From Castanea sativa (lineage: Eukaryota; Streptophyta; Magnoliopsida; Fagales; Fagaceae), in the NCBI RefSeq assembly GCF_040712315.1, contig NC_134013.1, positions 43,412,001-43,476,000 of the forward strand: a stretch of DNA of 64,000 nt. Reading direction: 5' to 3'. The position numbers and the translations under genes are program-made. Under the pieces are notes generated by a model. The model was not told the origin of the DNA. It saw nothing but the letters and a program-made list of their open reading frames with translations, and ran no database searches. Numbering within the stretch: position 1 is the first letter of the stretch; the number at the start of each line of letters is the position of its first letter. Below are positions 53,760 through 64,000 of the stretch, one piece after another.

Positions 53760-54853
53760 TGTAAAGTTATGTTTTACAACTATGTTTTATGTTGACTTTA
53801 ATTTCGTGTCAAATTTGATTGTAATTCTATTCAATCATTTTCCTGTTATTTTGTAAGATTTAATGTAAGGGTTATGTGTGATAGTTTGATGAAGAATCTT
53901 TGAAGATGAGGATTTTGCAACTAGCTCACGACTGGCTTGTAAGTGCCAACCCGCAAAACAAGCCACGTGAGAAGCACACGCTGGAAGTTGAAGAGTTTTT
54001 AACAGGTTAGATTTCGCAAGTCATTTGCAACTCAAGCCAAATTGCGAGTGACTTGCAAAACTCTCTACCTGATTATTTTGATTGTGCCTTTTCTCATACA
54101 TTTACAAACACTATATAAACCCTCATTGCCCATGAAAGTGTAAGAAGAACAAGGAATCTTTACAAGAAACTTTTGAGAGAGAAAACCCTAGCAAAACACT
54201 TGAGAGTTAGAGATTTTTTACCCACAATCCTCTACATCATTTCTCTAGAGTTTCCATTACTCCTACCTCTCCATCTACATATCCTTGAGAGGTTCTTAAC
54301 CCAAACACTTACCTCACCCATTCTAAGTGTTGAGAGAAGTTTTGGTGCTTATAGGAAGCATTGGAAGAAGTCATTGAGTGTTGAATGCAATAGGGTGGAA
54401 TTACAGGATCCAAATAACTAGTAAAGAAAAAACTTCAAGAAGTCTGTTGGTAGTTGGAGCTTAGAGGGCTCAAGTATATTGGGTAGATTAGGCTTGGAAG
54501 TTCTTTTTGATATTTGTGTACTCCAACTTATTCACTGATGAGTCAATTTCAGCTTGGAAGGCCACGAAGAGTTTTTTCGCCGAGTACTTCGGTTTCCTCT
54601 TCCGAGTACTTTGGTTTCCTCTTCGATAACACATATTGGTGCTATCTTGTGTTTGCATCTCTCTTCCCTACTCTTTAAAACTTTACATTTATCACTTATT
54701 GTACTTGCTCATGTCTTAGAGTAGTGTTCCGGTTAATTGCGCATATTTTACTCTTGTTCCACACTTAGAAAAGTTACAGTAAAAGCAATTTAGTTGTAAT
54801 TTAAAATTGGGAGTCTAAATAAGCAATAGTGTTTCACACTATTTGAGCTTTCA
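53760..54853 (+). repeat. LTR-A as 3' LTR (1094 bp)
   Basis: It starts TGTAAAGTTATG and ends GAGCTTTCA. CTATATAAACC near 54110 is the probable TATA box. It is the copy that ties the LTR-A family to an internal region. No matching target duplication is available because the 5' end is lost. A duplicated phrase (GAGTACTTCGGTTTCCTCTT, about 54579 and 54604) lies inside. Confidence 0.85.
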
Positions 54854-55170
54854 GATTTAAAATAAATAAATATGGCTAATTGAGATTGACAAAACTATGT
54901 TGTCTATGAAAGTTTCGCTCAATCCTTGCTTGAGCAAATTTGCAATACTTCTTCTTTTTCCTCTTTACTTATTTATGTTCTTATCAAGCTCAAACCTTAA
55001 CCTATATATAAAAGGCTACACTTTGCACTTTTCTTCATAGGAGAGACAAACTTTTCAATAACATTGGGACTGCTTTAATTCCTTGAGTCTAAATTGTTAG
55101 AAAACCTCTCATCGAGAGCTTATCCCTGAGACATTGAGCTTATCCCTAAGTATTGTGTGAGCCAATCACA
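54854..55170. other. Spacer between LTR-A and the truncated Copia RT
   Basis: There is no coding signature. A GAGCTTATCCCT phrase is duplicated at about 55117 and 55137. The junction with RT sequence near 55165 marks where the minus-strand element was cut. Confidence 0.5.
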
Positions 55171-55589
55171 CTAAGCTCTGGGGGCTTGCTTTAACCCATA
55201 GAGTGCCTTTTTGAGATGCAACACATGATCTGAAAAATTGGGATCAATGAATCCTTTTGGTTGAGCCACATAGACATCTTCTTTAAGGAACCTATTTAAG
55301 AAAACAATCTTGACATCCATTTGGTAAAGCTTAAACTTCAAATGGCATGCTAGGGCTAGGAGGATCCTAATGGACTCCATGCGGGCTACTGGAGCAAATG
55401 TCTCATCATAGTCCACTCCTTCCAATTGTGAGTATCCTTGAGCCACAAGACGAGCTTGTTGCGGATCACATTGCCTTCCTCATCAATCTTATTACAGAAA
55501 ATCCACTTTGTGCTAATGATGTGCTCACCATGCATAGCCTCCACCCAGCTTTCATCCTGAAGTGCTTCCTCGACCTTGGTAGGTTCAAC
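55171..55589 (-). pseudogene. pol: Copia-3 reverse transcriptase, N-terminal part
   Basis: Minus-strand translation gives [32 protein letters not shown] (first catalytic D) and [12 protein letters not shown], after which homology stops. The Y-V-D-D box and RNase H are missing. A frame break near 55446 separates it from the link to integrase. Confidence 0.9.
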
Positions 55590-57020
55590 CTACGACAAAT
55601 AGCAAGAATAAGACACAAAGTTAGCAACACATTTATCAACTGTGTGTTTCTTCAGTTTAAGTTCATTCATATTTCCCACAATAACTTCAGGAAGATGATT
55701 CAACTGAATTCTAGAGGAAGATCCTTTCTCTTTGTGAGATTTAGAATCAGGTGAGGCAGATCTGTCTGCTGAACCTTCTGCAACACTTGGGTTACTAGGA
55801 GTACTTAGAGAGGCAGGCTCTTGATCAACAGTTTCTTGAATGTCCTTGGGCTTGGGAGGAAGAATTTCTTTGGGAATTTCCTCACTGACGTTCTCAGAAC
55901 CGGACTTTGAAGCTTCATCAATAACAATATTTACTGTTTCCATCACCTTCTTGGTTCTCTTGTTGTATACCCGATAAGCCATGCTCATAGAGGAGTACCC
56001 CAAGAATATTCCTTCATCACTTCGAGAGTCAAATTTTTCCACATTCTCTCTATCCTTGAATATGAAACAAGTACTTCCAAAGATTCTGAAATACTTGACA
56101 TTCGGCTTCCTTCCCTTCCATTGCTCATAGGGAGTCTTTTTGGTGCCAGGTCTAAAATATACCCTGTTAACCATATGACATGCACTTTTGACGGCATCTC
56201 CCCACAAGTTTCTAGCCACACCCTTGTTGTGCAACATGGCTCTAGCCATCTCCTAAATAACCTTGTTCTTTCTTTCTACTACACCATGCTGCTGAGGAGT
56301 AATAGGAGCAGAGAATTCTTGAGATATACCTAATCTAGTGCAAAAGGACTCTATGTATGAGTTTTCGAATTCTTTCCCATGATCACTTCGAATTTGATCA
56401 ATCTTTACACTATACTCATTTTTCAATCTTGTGCATAAGGCTTCAATGTGCTCAGGAGCATCTGACTTGGATCTTAGAAGAATGACCCAATAGTACCTAG
56501 TGAAGTCATCTACCACAACCATGATGTATCTCTTCCTCCCAAGATACTCAGTTTGATTTGGACCCATGAGATCCACATGTAGTAGCTTCAATGGTCTAGA
56601 TGTAGCGGATGTCTGAGTACCTGGATGTTTAGCTTTTGTCTGTTTCCCAAGTTGGCACGATCCACACACAACATTGTCCACTCTACTAAGCTTTGGCATC
56701 CCCAACACTGATTCATGCTTAGATACAATTGAGAGGTGTTTGTAACTAGCATATCCCATCCTTTGGTGCCATAGATCTTCATTTGGCAAACGAATACTAT
56801 TGCACACAATATCAACATTAGGGGCCAGACCATAACAATTGTCTAAAGTGCGAACACCACTTATGAGTTTCTTTCTAGATTCGTCTAGCACAAGGTATTT
56901 TCCTTTAGAGAACAGCACCATAAAGCCTTGATCACTTATCTGACTTATGCTCAACAGGTTCACTCTCAGACCTTCTGCATATAACACATTTGCAATATCT
57001 GGCAGTTCAGGTAAAGACAC
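55590..57020 (-). pseudogene. pol: Copia-3 integrase
   Basis: The first frame (57020-56253) holds the pre-integrase zinc finger (L-W-H-Q-R-M-G...C-G-S-C) and the core: H-V-D-L-M-G-P (D), I-R-S-D-H-G-K-E-F (D) and H-G-V-V-E-R-K-N (E). A single TAG near 56250 separates it from the second frame (56249-55590). That frame has M-A-R-A-M-L-H-N-K-G, Y-E-Q-W-K-G-R-K-P-N-V, a G-I-F-L-G-Y block and an acidic, serine-rich linker toward RT. Apart from that stop it is the best preserved pol region in the window. Confidence 0.92.
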
Positions 57021-57512
57021 GATTCCCTTTCCTTTAATCTATGATTTGCTCCCATCACCAAAAGTGACATTATCACCTTTCTTAGACCCAAAGACCTTAA
57101 AGAGAGAGCGATCTCCAGTCATGTGTCATGAGCAACCACTGTCAAGGTATCACAAGCATGTATCCATTACCTTGAACGCAGACTTCATCATAAAACACAC
57201 TTTATGCTTTGATGACAGATCTGTAGGAATGGTGTTCTCTTTCATCTTCCATTTACAAACAAGGCCTTTAACCTTCACCCTTCTCAGATGAACTCCTCTC
57301 CACATTCTCATTCTGAGGCAGTCTAGTTTCTTCTTTGTCATGTTAAGATCTTTTTCAATCATCATCATGATAGCTTTCAAATAACTTTTAGACTTGAATT
57401 TTCTAAGACACTCAATTAAATAAAGATTAGAAAAACAAGATGTATTTGAAATAAAAGATCTTTTCTTGCCAATGGTAGCCATGACAACAGGGTTCAATGG
57501 ATCACACAGCAA
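57021..57512 (-). pseudogene. Copia-3 protease start and gag remnant
   Basis: Near 57145-57090 the minus strand reads Y-L-D-S-G-C-S-H-H-M-T-G-D, the copia protease active site with D-S-G, and G-D-G-S-K-S near 57050. Between 57512 and 57150 only a short K/M-rich frame remains where a full gag (about 400-600 residues in the family) should be, so most of gag is deleted. Confidence 0.75.
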
Positions 57513-57540
57513 AGATTAAAACCTAATCAAAGTGCGTCCG

Positions 57541-57552
57541 CTCTGATACAAC
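57541..57552 (-). promoter_or_regulatory. Copia-3 primer binding site
   Basis: The minus strand reads TTGTATCAGAGC directly after the LTR end CTTATCA and AG. It is one base from the initiator tRNA-Met type PBS. Confidence 0.8.
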
Positions 57553-57553
57553 T

Positions 57554-58569
57554 TGATAAGCCAAGAATGTATTGACCCCTTGTGATGAATTAATTGATTA
57601 ATTACCCAAGTTTATTAACTAATCAAATTAACATGCAATGTACATGGCAGTACAAATAAATCACCAACTAAAATATAATGTAGCGGAAAATAAAAGTTGA
57701 CACGGTGATTTGTTTACGAATGGAGAAAACCTCCGAGGCAAAAATCCCACCAGGTGATTTTAAGGTTATCACTTCTGAGAATCCACTATTATTGAAACAA
57801 GCGGTTACAAGTAAAGAAAACTCAATACCTTATACCAACCTACAGTTGAACTCTTACCCCTATACACAATTGGACTTGTTCTATAGTGACAATCTCTCCT
57901 TGTATTGCACGGCTCCCAGTACGTGACTAACCAAAAGATGCGCGGATCCCAGTACGCGACTTGATCACCAACTTGAGAAGGATGTTGGTTGCAAAGTTCT
58001 TCTGTTCATCACAAGATAAAAATTATGAAGTTGCTTGGTCACAAAACCCTACGGTGTACAAACACAGCAGCTTCTTCAAGAGAAAGAAGAACTAGGGCAA
58101 ATTCTGTCTCTAGTCATAATTTGCATGGACAAGACTTTGCTCAATACTCACGCAACCTTTGACGACCCTTAAAATAATCCTTATATATGTTTAAGGTTGT
58201 GAGAAAAGAAAGCCCAAACATACATTCACGGATTTGATGAAAATCAGAACTGAAAATCTGTTTTTCATAAATCTCAACAGATACCCTATCTGTTGAGCAG
58301 TTGTTGAGCTTCGTGCTTAGACAGCTTTTAAACCTCGATAGATACTAGCTGTCGAGCTAGCTGAAGAGATTTAAAATCCTGCACTTCAATACTTGAATCT
58401 TGGACAGACTTGCATGGCTTTAACACTTGAACTTGAAACATTGTTTCTTGAAGCATTAAACACATCCTAGATCTACCCAATTACAAGTAAAGTGCATTTT
58501 GTCAAAGGATTAGCCATTTACATAAAATGTTGACATATGTTCCTAACATGAATCACATATGTCCTAACA
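57554..58569 (-). repeat. Copia-3 5' LTR
   Basis: The minus strand starts TGTTAGGACATATGTGATTC at 58569, with a second TGTTAGGAACATATG at 58548 that makes a short duplication of the LTR start. It ends CTTGGCTTATCA at 57554. It shares CTAATCCTTTGACAAAA with both Copia-2 LTRs and the second half with the Copia-2 3' LTR. Confidence 0.85.
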
Positions 58570-58582
58570 GGTTTCATTAATC

Positions 58583-58594
58583 GTGGAGTCGCCA
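58583..58594 (-). promoter_or_regulatory. Tat-family primer binding site
   Basis: The minus strand reads AAG then TGGCGACTCCAC, directly after the LTR end AAAATAAG. Only about 13 further internal bases remain before the Copia-3 LTR. Confidence 0.8.
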
Positions 58595-60684
58595 CTTATT
58601 TTTATTCATAGTAAATAAGAAAAATGAATCAAAATCTGAATTCCATTGAATATTTCATATTACATCGAGTTCGTAATTGTTAGACAATTTACATCGTTTT
58701 GGTCCTACTTATAATCAAAGTAAAAATATACAAAACTTTGGTCCTAATACAATCTACCAAAGAAAGTGATAAAACACTAACCTTGAACAAAAAATCTTAG
58801 GTTTGGGCGCTAGATTACAAAGTGAGAAGGCATTAGACACCCATTCTACCCAGAAAAATCTGGTATTCTAGACTATGAATGACCATTTATGTACCCATAA
58901 TCATTGAGATATGATAGAGTAATATTTGAAATGCAACATACAATTGCTAGTTTTCCTAGATCTATAATTAAATTTTATTTAGAATTCATAGATCTACATT
59001 ACTCCATGCAAAAGATTTTATTGAAAATAACAAATCTACTTTACTATGAAAAGAAGAAATAAATTTTTACTATATAAAAAAAAAATCTGATTTTTATTGC
59101 AAAAAGAATGACATTTTATAATAAAAAAAGATTTAAATCTGCTTTTTATTATGGAAAACAATGTTTTTTTATGAAAAAGACTCATATCTAATGTTTATTA
59201 TGAAAAGCTTTGAGTTTTTATGAAAAATATTCAGATCTAGAGTTTATTACAAGAAAAACAGTGAGTTTTGATGATAAAATGCAGATCTGATTTTTAGTTC
59301 GGATTTGTGTAAATACACAAAAGCTTGTTTAGACCCCCAAATAAAAAATGCGGCTAGATAACTTCTACTCTAACTTATACTACGTGCAGAAAAAGAGTAA
59401 TAAAGCGCAAACAACCGTTATCACTACCCTAAGCCATATTCATCCATTGTCAATAATAAAAGGAAAGCTTAAAAAGTAAGGAAGAGAGATGCAAACACAA
59501 AATAACACGAAGACGTGTTATCGAAGAGGAAACCGAAGAACTCAACGAAAAACCTCTCCACGACCCTCTAAGTCAAAATCAATCCACTAGAGAATAAAGT
59601 TGGAGTGCATGAATAACAAAAGACCCTCCGAGCCTAGTCTACCCCATGTACTTGAGCCCTCCAAGCTCCTGCTACCAACTGACTTATCACAACCTTGTCT
59701 TTTCTAGCTTTCCAAATCTCACAATTTAGCCCGATTGCATCCGCCAATGAATGGCTCCTTTCAATGCTTCCCAACAACACCAAAATATCACTTAACACTC
59801 AGAATGGGTGTGGTAAGTGTTTGGGCTATCAACTTCTCAAGGATGTAGAGTTGGAGTTGAGGAAAACCACAAGGAAATGTGTAGATGATTGTGGGTATAA
59901 CAATTTCTAACTCTCAAGTGTATTTTCTAGGGTTTTCTCTCTAAAAAGTACTCCTTACAATTTGTGGGTAATGAGGGTATATATAGTGTGGGTAAGGACT
60001 TGGTAAAGCAAAATCCACTTTTTGCCAAATATAGAGTCCTTCGCAGGTTAGCCTTACCTGGGAGACACTCACGAAAATCTCCAGCCTGACATTACTCTTC
60101 ATCTTCCAGCCATTTGCTCTACACGTGGCTCTTTCGCGAGTAAGCTTCTCGCTAGACACTCGCAAAATCCACATGTTCATCCTTTTAAGCTTGAGTCTTC
60201 ACACTCTCTCACACTCATCCCTTACAATTAAAAACCCACATACATACAGGAAAAAATGATTAAAGAAATTACAATCAAATTTGGCACGGAATTAAAGCCA
60301 ACACAAAATAGTTGTAAATTACAATTTTACAATTCTCATACAACAAAATCACACTTTAAGAAAAATACTTAACCAATCACAAAAATTCATTTTATTAATT
60401 TTAATTAAAAATCAATCAAAATTAATTTCAATCAATCTCATGTGATAGGTTTCACCCAAATAAATGTATGCTAACCGTTAAAACTTAATCTTGCGATATC
60501 TTTTGATCCGATAGTTTGATTTGGAATCTAAACATGTTGTTGTGATCGTTAAAACATCAAGATCATTTTCATAATATGCAATGAATGATTTAATGAATAA
60601 TGCAACCATGATTTTTGGGTACATAAAATGACCATTTTGCCCTCTTCCAAGGTTAAATTATGGGTGCAAGATAGAGTTTCTACA
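58595..60684 (-). repeat. Tat-family LTR, minus strand, interrupted by LTR-A
   Basis: It starts TGTAGAAACTC at 60684 on the minus strand and ends at the PBS. Minus the 1036-bp LTR-A at 59296-60331, about 1.05 kb remain, shorter than the 2.1 kb LTR at 27604. The outer part follows 27604-27900 word for word (CCCAAAAATCATG, ATGATCTTGATG / ATGATCTTCAGA, ATCAAAAGATATC). Confidence 0.8.
59296..60331 (-). repeat. LTR-A copy, minus strand, nested in Tat-family LTR
   Basis: The minus strand starts TGTAAAATTGTAATTTACAA at 60331 and ends near TCCGAACT at 59296, lacking a clean AGCTTTCA. A near-complete copy. No target duplication could be confirmed. Confidence 0.8.
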
Positions 60685-61923
60685 CAACAAACCCAATATG
60701 GGGTACTTATAAGATGTTAAACCGTAAAACAACCGTACAATAGACCATGGTTAATTGACTTGCAATACAAGTAGTATTCTTGGCTTGAACGTCAAGGATT
60801 GGACCTGGGCCTTAACTATTGGGCTTAGTAAGTTTAACGCCCCTGCTCAAATTCAAGGTAAAAGGTTGAAGATAATTTGAATTTGGAAAGTGATATGTCT
60901 TTAAAGATGCCTTGAAGGCCAAATATGCTTAATGATTAAGGCTTGAATGAAATCCAAACACACCAATGATTGAGATATCAACAAATGTAAAGAGTACTAA
61001 TTAGATGTGTGGTTTGAGTATCGCGACATGAAAATGAAGAAGATGCATGATAAAAAAGAAGGCTACAAATGACTGAGGATATTAGATCAAAAGGAAATCC
61101 AAAAAGTAGGTGCAGGAGAAAGATGCATGTACTCATTGACTATAGTCATAATCACCAAGATCGGTTGTCCATGACAAAAAATAAATTAGGATGATCTTGT
61201 AAAGTGGCTGGTAACAATGTCAAGACCAAACCTTAACTACAATCCATGAGCCCAACCGAAGGAATGTAACTATGCATAAGAGTGACACAAATCACATTGT
61301 GCATAATGATACAACTTTCCTTCACACATGAAATTGCATCCATTAAGTCTTAGCTTGCACATCAAGAATTGAGCTTGGGCCTTGATTATTGGGCTTGATA
61401 TCTCTAAATCTAAGGTTACAATTTATGTCTAGTTTACAAAGGTTCTGTGAGTATAAATTGGTGTAATTGTTTCTTCTATAGAGCAGTTTTCTATAAATTG
61501 GTTTTTCTTTAGTTTTTCACTTCATCTTCAAAATCCTTGTGTTGGTTTTCCCATTATATTAATGTCTTTGGATTGTGGTGATTATTGCCTTGATTGTGTT
61601 AACAGTTAAACTATTAATTGTGGGAATAAGCTATAATAAATCCATTAATTAAAATGTTGGGGTCAATCTTATATTTTCTCAGTTTGATGTTGATTTATTG
61701 CTTATTTCGTATTGTTGTAGGAAGTAGAGTTTAATTTTAGAGTTTCAATAATAGAGTTACAACATAAAAGCTCTTATGCATTTTGAGTGTTTAACAAATT
61801 ATGTTGAATAATGTTTTGAAATTATAGATTTATAAAGTATGAGTAGTAAATTGTAGGATTCCCCCCCCCCCCTAGAAATCTCAAATTTTCCCTTGTTTTA
61901 CCTAAAAGACTACAAATTAGCAT
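60685..61923. other. AT-rich spacer, nothing recognised
   Basis: I see no coding signature, RNA gene or matching ends. Related phrases around ATTGGACCTGGGCCTTAACT (about 60793) and GAGCTTGGGCCTTGATTATT (about 61370) suggest an old duplicated repeat. A 12-base C-run lies at 61861-61872. Confidence 0.5.
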
Positions 61924-62254
61924 GGCTAAAATCCAAATTACTTCCTTTGAGTTTGAGTGAATTGTCTTTTTCATCTTTGACATTTAATTTTTGTCATGTT
62001 TGTCCTAAAATTTAAACATCCCATTCAAATTGGTCATTCCTTTCATTGTCCATTATAAAACTAACACTGGTTACATATGTAATATGACGTTGTTTTACTG
62101 TAGTTAATGAAAAATTTATAGATGTCAATTGAAGAAAGGAAAATTTGATAGAAATGTTAAAATTTAAAGACTAAAAATGAATAAATTTAGGTACAAAACT
62201 TACAATTCACCAAAATTTGTAAGGGTATAATGTGATTTTACGTGGCTTAAAAAT
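61924..62254. mobile_element. Foldback element, unit 1 of two
   Basis: The left arm (GGCTAAAATCCAAATTACTT, TTTGAGTGAATTGTC, then ATTGTCCATTATAAAACT) pairs with the right arm read in reverse complement (TTGGTGAATTGTAAGTTTTG). The element is long, imperfect and non-coding. Confidence 0.6.
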
Positions 62255-62274
62255 CCTTTTCCCCACTTTCACTA

Positions 62275-62616
62275 GATTTTTTTTTCCCAACATCCAAACT
62301 ACCCATTTTTTTAAGTTTGGGTGAACTATGATTTTTGTTATTAAATTTCAATTTTTATCATCTTAGTTTTTAAGCTTTAACATATCTATCAAATTAGTTC
62401 TTTTTGTCCATTGCCCTGAAATTACAATTAAGTTCAATGAAACAATTTTGTATTACATATTCACATATGTATTATTTTGATAAATGACAATGAACTCAAA
62501 GACTAACATGATAGCAATATTAAAGTTGGACTAAAATGATAAAAAACTAAATTTTAGTGGTGAATGTGACAATTCAATCAAACTTAAAAATGTTGGAGTA
62601 ATTTGGATTTTAGCCT
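62275..62616. mobile_element. Foldback element, unit 2 of two
   Basis: The left arm CATCCAAACTACCC...AAGTTTGGGTGAACTATG pairs with the right arm in reverse complement (AATCCAAATTACTCC...AAGTTTGATTGAATTGTC). The outermost ends of units 1 and 2 (GGCTAAAATCCAAATTACT at 61924 and its reverse complement ending 62615) also match each other, so the pair may move as one. Confidence 0.6.
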
Positions 62617-62756
62617 CTTTTCTTTTCACCTAAAAAGCACTTTAGAGTTTAGAGTTATAGCTCTTAAAATTCTATTATGGTTCTACTATGATCCCTAGTT
62701 ATATTCTTTTACTTAGATATATTAAAAAAAATTAAGAGATTTTAATTTTCCTTAAT

Positions 62757-62761
<5 letters not shown>

Positions 62762-62792
<31 letters not shown>
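62762..62792. repeat. (AT)n microsatellite
   Basis: A run of AT dinucleotides of about 31 bp in AT-rich spacer. Confidence 0.9.
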
Positions 62793-62796
<4 letters not shown>

Positions 62797-62950
62797 TTAT
62801 TTGACTTTTAAAAATTTATTGATGCTTCTTCTTTTGAATGTGTAGATTAATTTAATCAATTAAGTACCCAACATCAATTACCCAATATCTAGGAGAGTAA
62901 GATAGAAATTTTGAGCATATTTAAACATTTTACTATGTGTGTGTGTATGT

Positions 62951-63440
62951 GTAAGTGCTTAGAAAATGAAGGCCCAAGCCCACTAAGAACAGTGATGCCT
63001 TATCCTTCAGACCAAGCCCAACAATAGAATTTCTATAGAGAGTGGGTGAACAGCTCAAATGCAATTCATAGCTAATTTCAAGTCTAAGGCCCAAGAACTT
63101 AATGTAATAGAGAGATGTAATTCAAGTAGTTGCTAAAAATAGTGCTCTCCTCGGGTTCATCTGAGGATTTGTTTCTTATACATGAATATTCCAAGTTTTA
63201 CACAAGGTCACACTATTTGCTTCACTATTTCTTTCAGAAAAAATGTTCAACCCCTTCTTGGAGGTTCCCCTACCTTATATATCTCTTGTACTTGCATCCT
63301 AGCCCTCCACTTGTATGTGTCATGGCTTTTTTCAGGATACTTGTCTCATCAAAGCTTTATTGAATGTGGTAGAAGGGGCTACTAGCTGTGAAATCATTAT
63401 TCAAATGTCACTTCCTCATTAATGCAGCTGATAAGATTTT
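62951..63440 (-). repeat. Degenerate gypsy LTR related to Gypsy-1
   Basis: The order of phrases (GGCCCAAG, CTAGCCCTCCACTTG, ATACTTGTCTCATCA, GGGCTACTAGCTGTGAAATC, CACTTCCTCATTAATGCAGC) parallels the LTRs at 11510 and 18713. Its plus-strand start is about TGTGTAAGTGCTTAG. It is too diverged to fix the ends; the minus orientation is by analogy with Gypsy-1. Confidence 0.55.
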
Positions 63441-63742
63441 ATAAAATTATTTTAATTTACCTCACAAATAGGTAGGTTCCCGTGCGTAGCACGAGTTAGC
63501 AACTAGTTAGTTATAAATTGACATTTTATTTTTGAAAAAAAAAAGTTATAAATTAACTTCATACTTTATGATAGTGTTGACTTCTTTTATTTATATAAAG
63601 TATAAAAAAGTTTCTCTGACCTAGGGGTGGCACTCCAACCCTAGTTTTCAGTAGAACATGGTGCTTGCTCTCTGGAAGCTTTCTTGTTCTCGTCACTGCT
63701 TCAGCTGTGAATGAAAGGGTTCCATTGGTTTTTTGTTGAGTC

Positions 63743-64000
63743 ATGGAGAACTTGGCAGGGTTGTGGGAGTGGCTTTCTTTGTCTGAGGAGGAAGGGTCTT
63801 CGTACAAGTTTGAGGCAATGGAAAGGGGGTCTAGATGTGTAGTTGCAGCGAAGTTTTTCACTCACACGGCACTGTATATGGAGGCTATTGCTAGGACTTT
63901 CAAACCCCTGTGGCTCACGAAGTTGGGATTCGAAGTCAAGGACGTAGGTAATCACATTGTACTTTTTGTTTTCGATGTCGAAGTCAATGCTGAAAAAGTT
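63743..64000 (+). CDS. DUF4283 protein start (LINE ORF1 type), open to window end
   Basis: From the ATG at 63743 an uninterrupted 86-codon frame reaches the last base. It reads M-E-N-L-A-G-L-W-E-W-L-S-L-S-E-E-E, then A-A-K-F-F-T-H-T-A-L-Y-M-E-A-I-A-R-T-F-K, then W-L-T-K-L-G-F-E-V-K-D-V-G-N-H-I and L-F-V-F-D. This is the N-terminal DUF4283 pattern of plant LINE ORF1-type proteins, normally followed by a CX2CX4HX4C zinc knuckle. The start is supported by the acidic N-terminus usual for the family. No stop appears, so this copy may be younger than the LINE at 185-9223. It could also be a fragment without the downstream domains. Confidence 0.75.
   Translation, partial: MENLAGLWEWLSLSEEEGSSYKFEAMERGSRCVVAAKFFTHTALYMEAIARTFKPLWLTKLGFEVKDVGNHIVLFVFDVEVNAEKV

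Larger units (their letters stand above)
48350..54853 (+). mobile_element. Second gag-only Copia element (5' LTR missing) with LTR-A 3' LTR
   Basis: It contains the gag C-terminal half (48350-49716), about 2 kb of non-coding DNA, an extra ORF (51779-53010), purine tracts, a PPT and the LTR-A at 53760-54853. No protease, integrase or RT is visible. The 5' end, including 5' LTR, PBS and gag N-terminus, has been replaced by the Tat LTR fragment. Its architecture parallels Copia-2. Confidence 0.75.
55171..58569 (-). mobile_element. Copia-3: minus-strand pol-bearing Copia copy, 3' truncated
   Basis: Right to left: LTR 57554-58569, PBS, a gag remnant, protease, integrase and the first part of RT, then truncation near 55165. 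No second LTR is present. Its LTR shares long phrases with both Copia-2 LTRs, so this copy represents the pol-bearing relative of the gag-only family. Confidence 0.85.

Noticed and set aside
1..64000. tRNA, rRNA or other structured RNA genes
   Set aside because: I looked for tRNA box B-like and rRNA-like strings and found none convincing; a tRNAscan-SE and Infernal run would settle it.

Overview
This 64 kb window reads as repeat-dense intergenic DNA from a plant nuclear genome. I found no intact host gene in it. The element types are Copia and Ty3/gypsy LTR retrotransposons, a DUF4283/zf-RVT type LINE, hAT and foldback elements, and AT-rich spacers with microsatellites. Several gag, pol and antisense proteins look like families I know from woody eudicots, Fagales among them. 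That is recollection, not a search result.

Layout. 1-9223: the 3' part of a LINE, split by a complete but decayed Copia element (Copia-1, 1812-9083). The 5-bp target duplication TGAAA is exact. 9224-11509: AT-rich spacer with a foldback MITE and microsatellites. 11510-19300: a minus-strand gypsy element (Gypsy-1) with LTRs, PBS, gag and protease but no RT or integrase; between a minisatellite and its 3' LTR lies an opposite-strand, intron-containing gene. 19690-21156: a non-autonomous hAT element with an 8-bp TSD. 21311-22760: a TIR element holding a solo LTR (family 'LTR-A'). 23019-26822: spacer with two copies of a MITE family.

26823-48349 is a large Tat-type gypsy element (Tat-1). It has a 2.1 kb 5' LTR (27604-29708) and a PBS. 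Gag-pro is replaced by head-to-head LTR-A pieces. RT, RNase H, a second RNase H and integrase follow, with Copia-2 (32960-38641) inserted in integrase in a perfect CAAAC duplication. Downstream come three covarying hairpins, two genes on the opposite strand (a DUF7745-like ORF and a multi-exon plant-mobile-domain gene), a 30-bp satellite, a Copia-1-family LTR, and a 3' LTR fragment.

48350-54853: a second Copia element that, like Copia-2, carries gag but no pol; it has a long 3' region and an LTR-A 3' LTR. 55171-58569: a minus-strand Copia copy with protease, integrase and part of RT. Its LTR is related to those of Copia-2, so it represents the pol-bearing relative. 58583-60684: a minus-strand Tat LTR interrupted by LTR-A. 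60685-63440: spacer, two adjacent foldback elements and a degenerate gypsy LTR. 63743-64000: the start of a LINE ORF1 (DUF4283), open to the window end.

How it fits together: all coding sequence belongs to mobile elements and almost all of it is broken. The signals worth following are structural: RNA-like hairpin arrays whose stems covary between tandem units, antisense genes placed 3' of pol in both gypsy elements, and two pol-less Copia elements whose gag ORFs close at the same conserved point.
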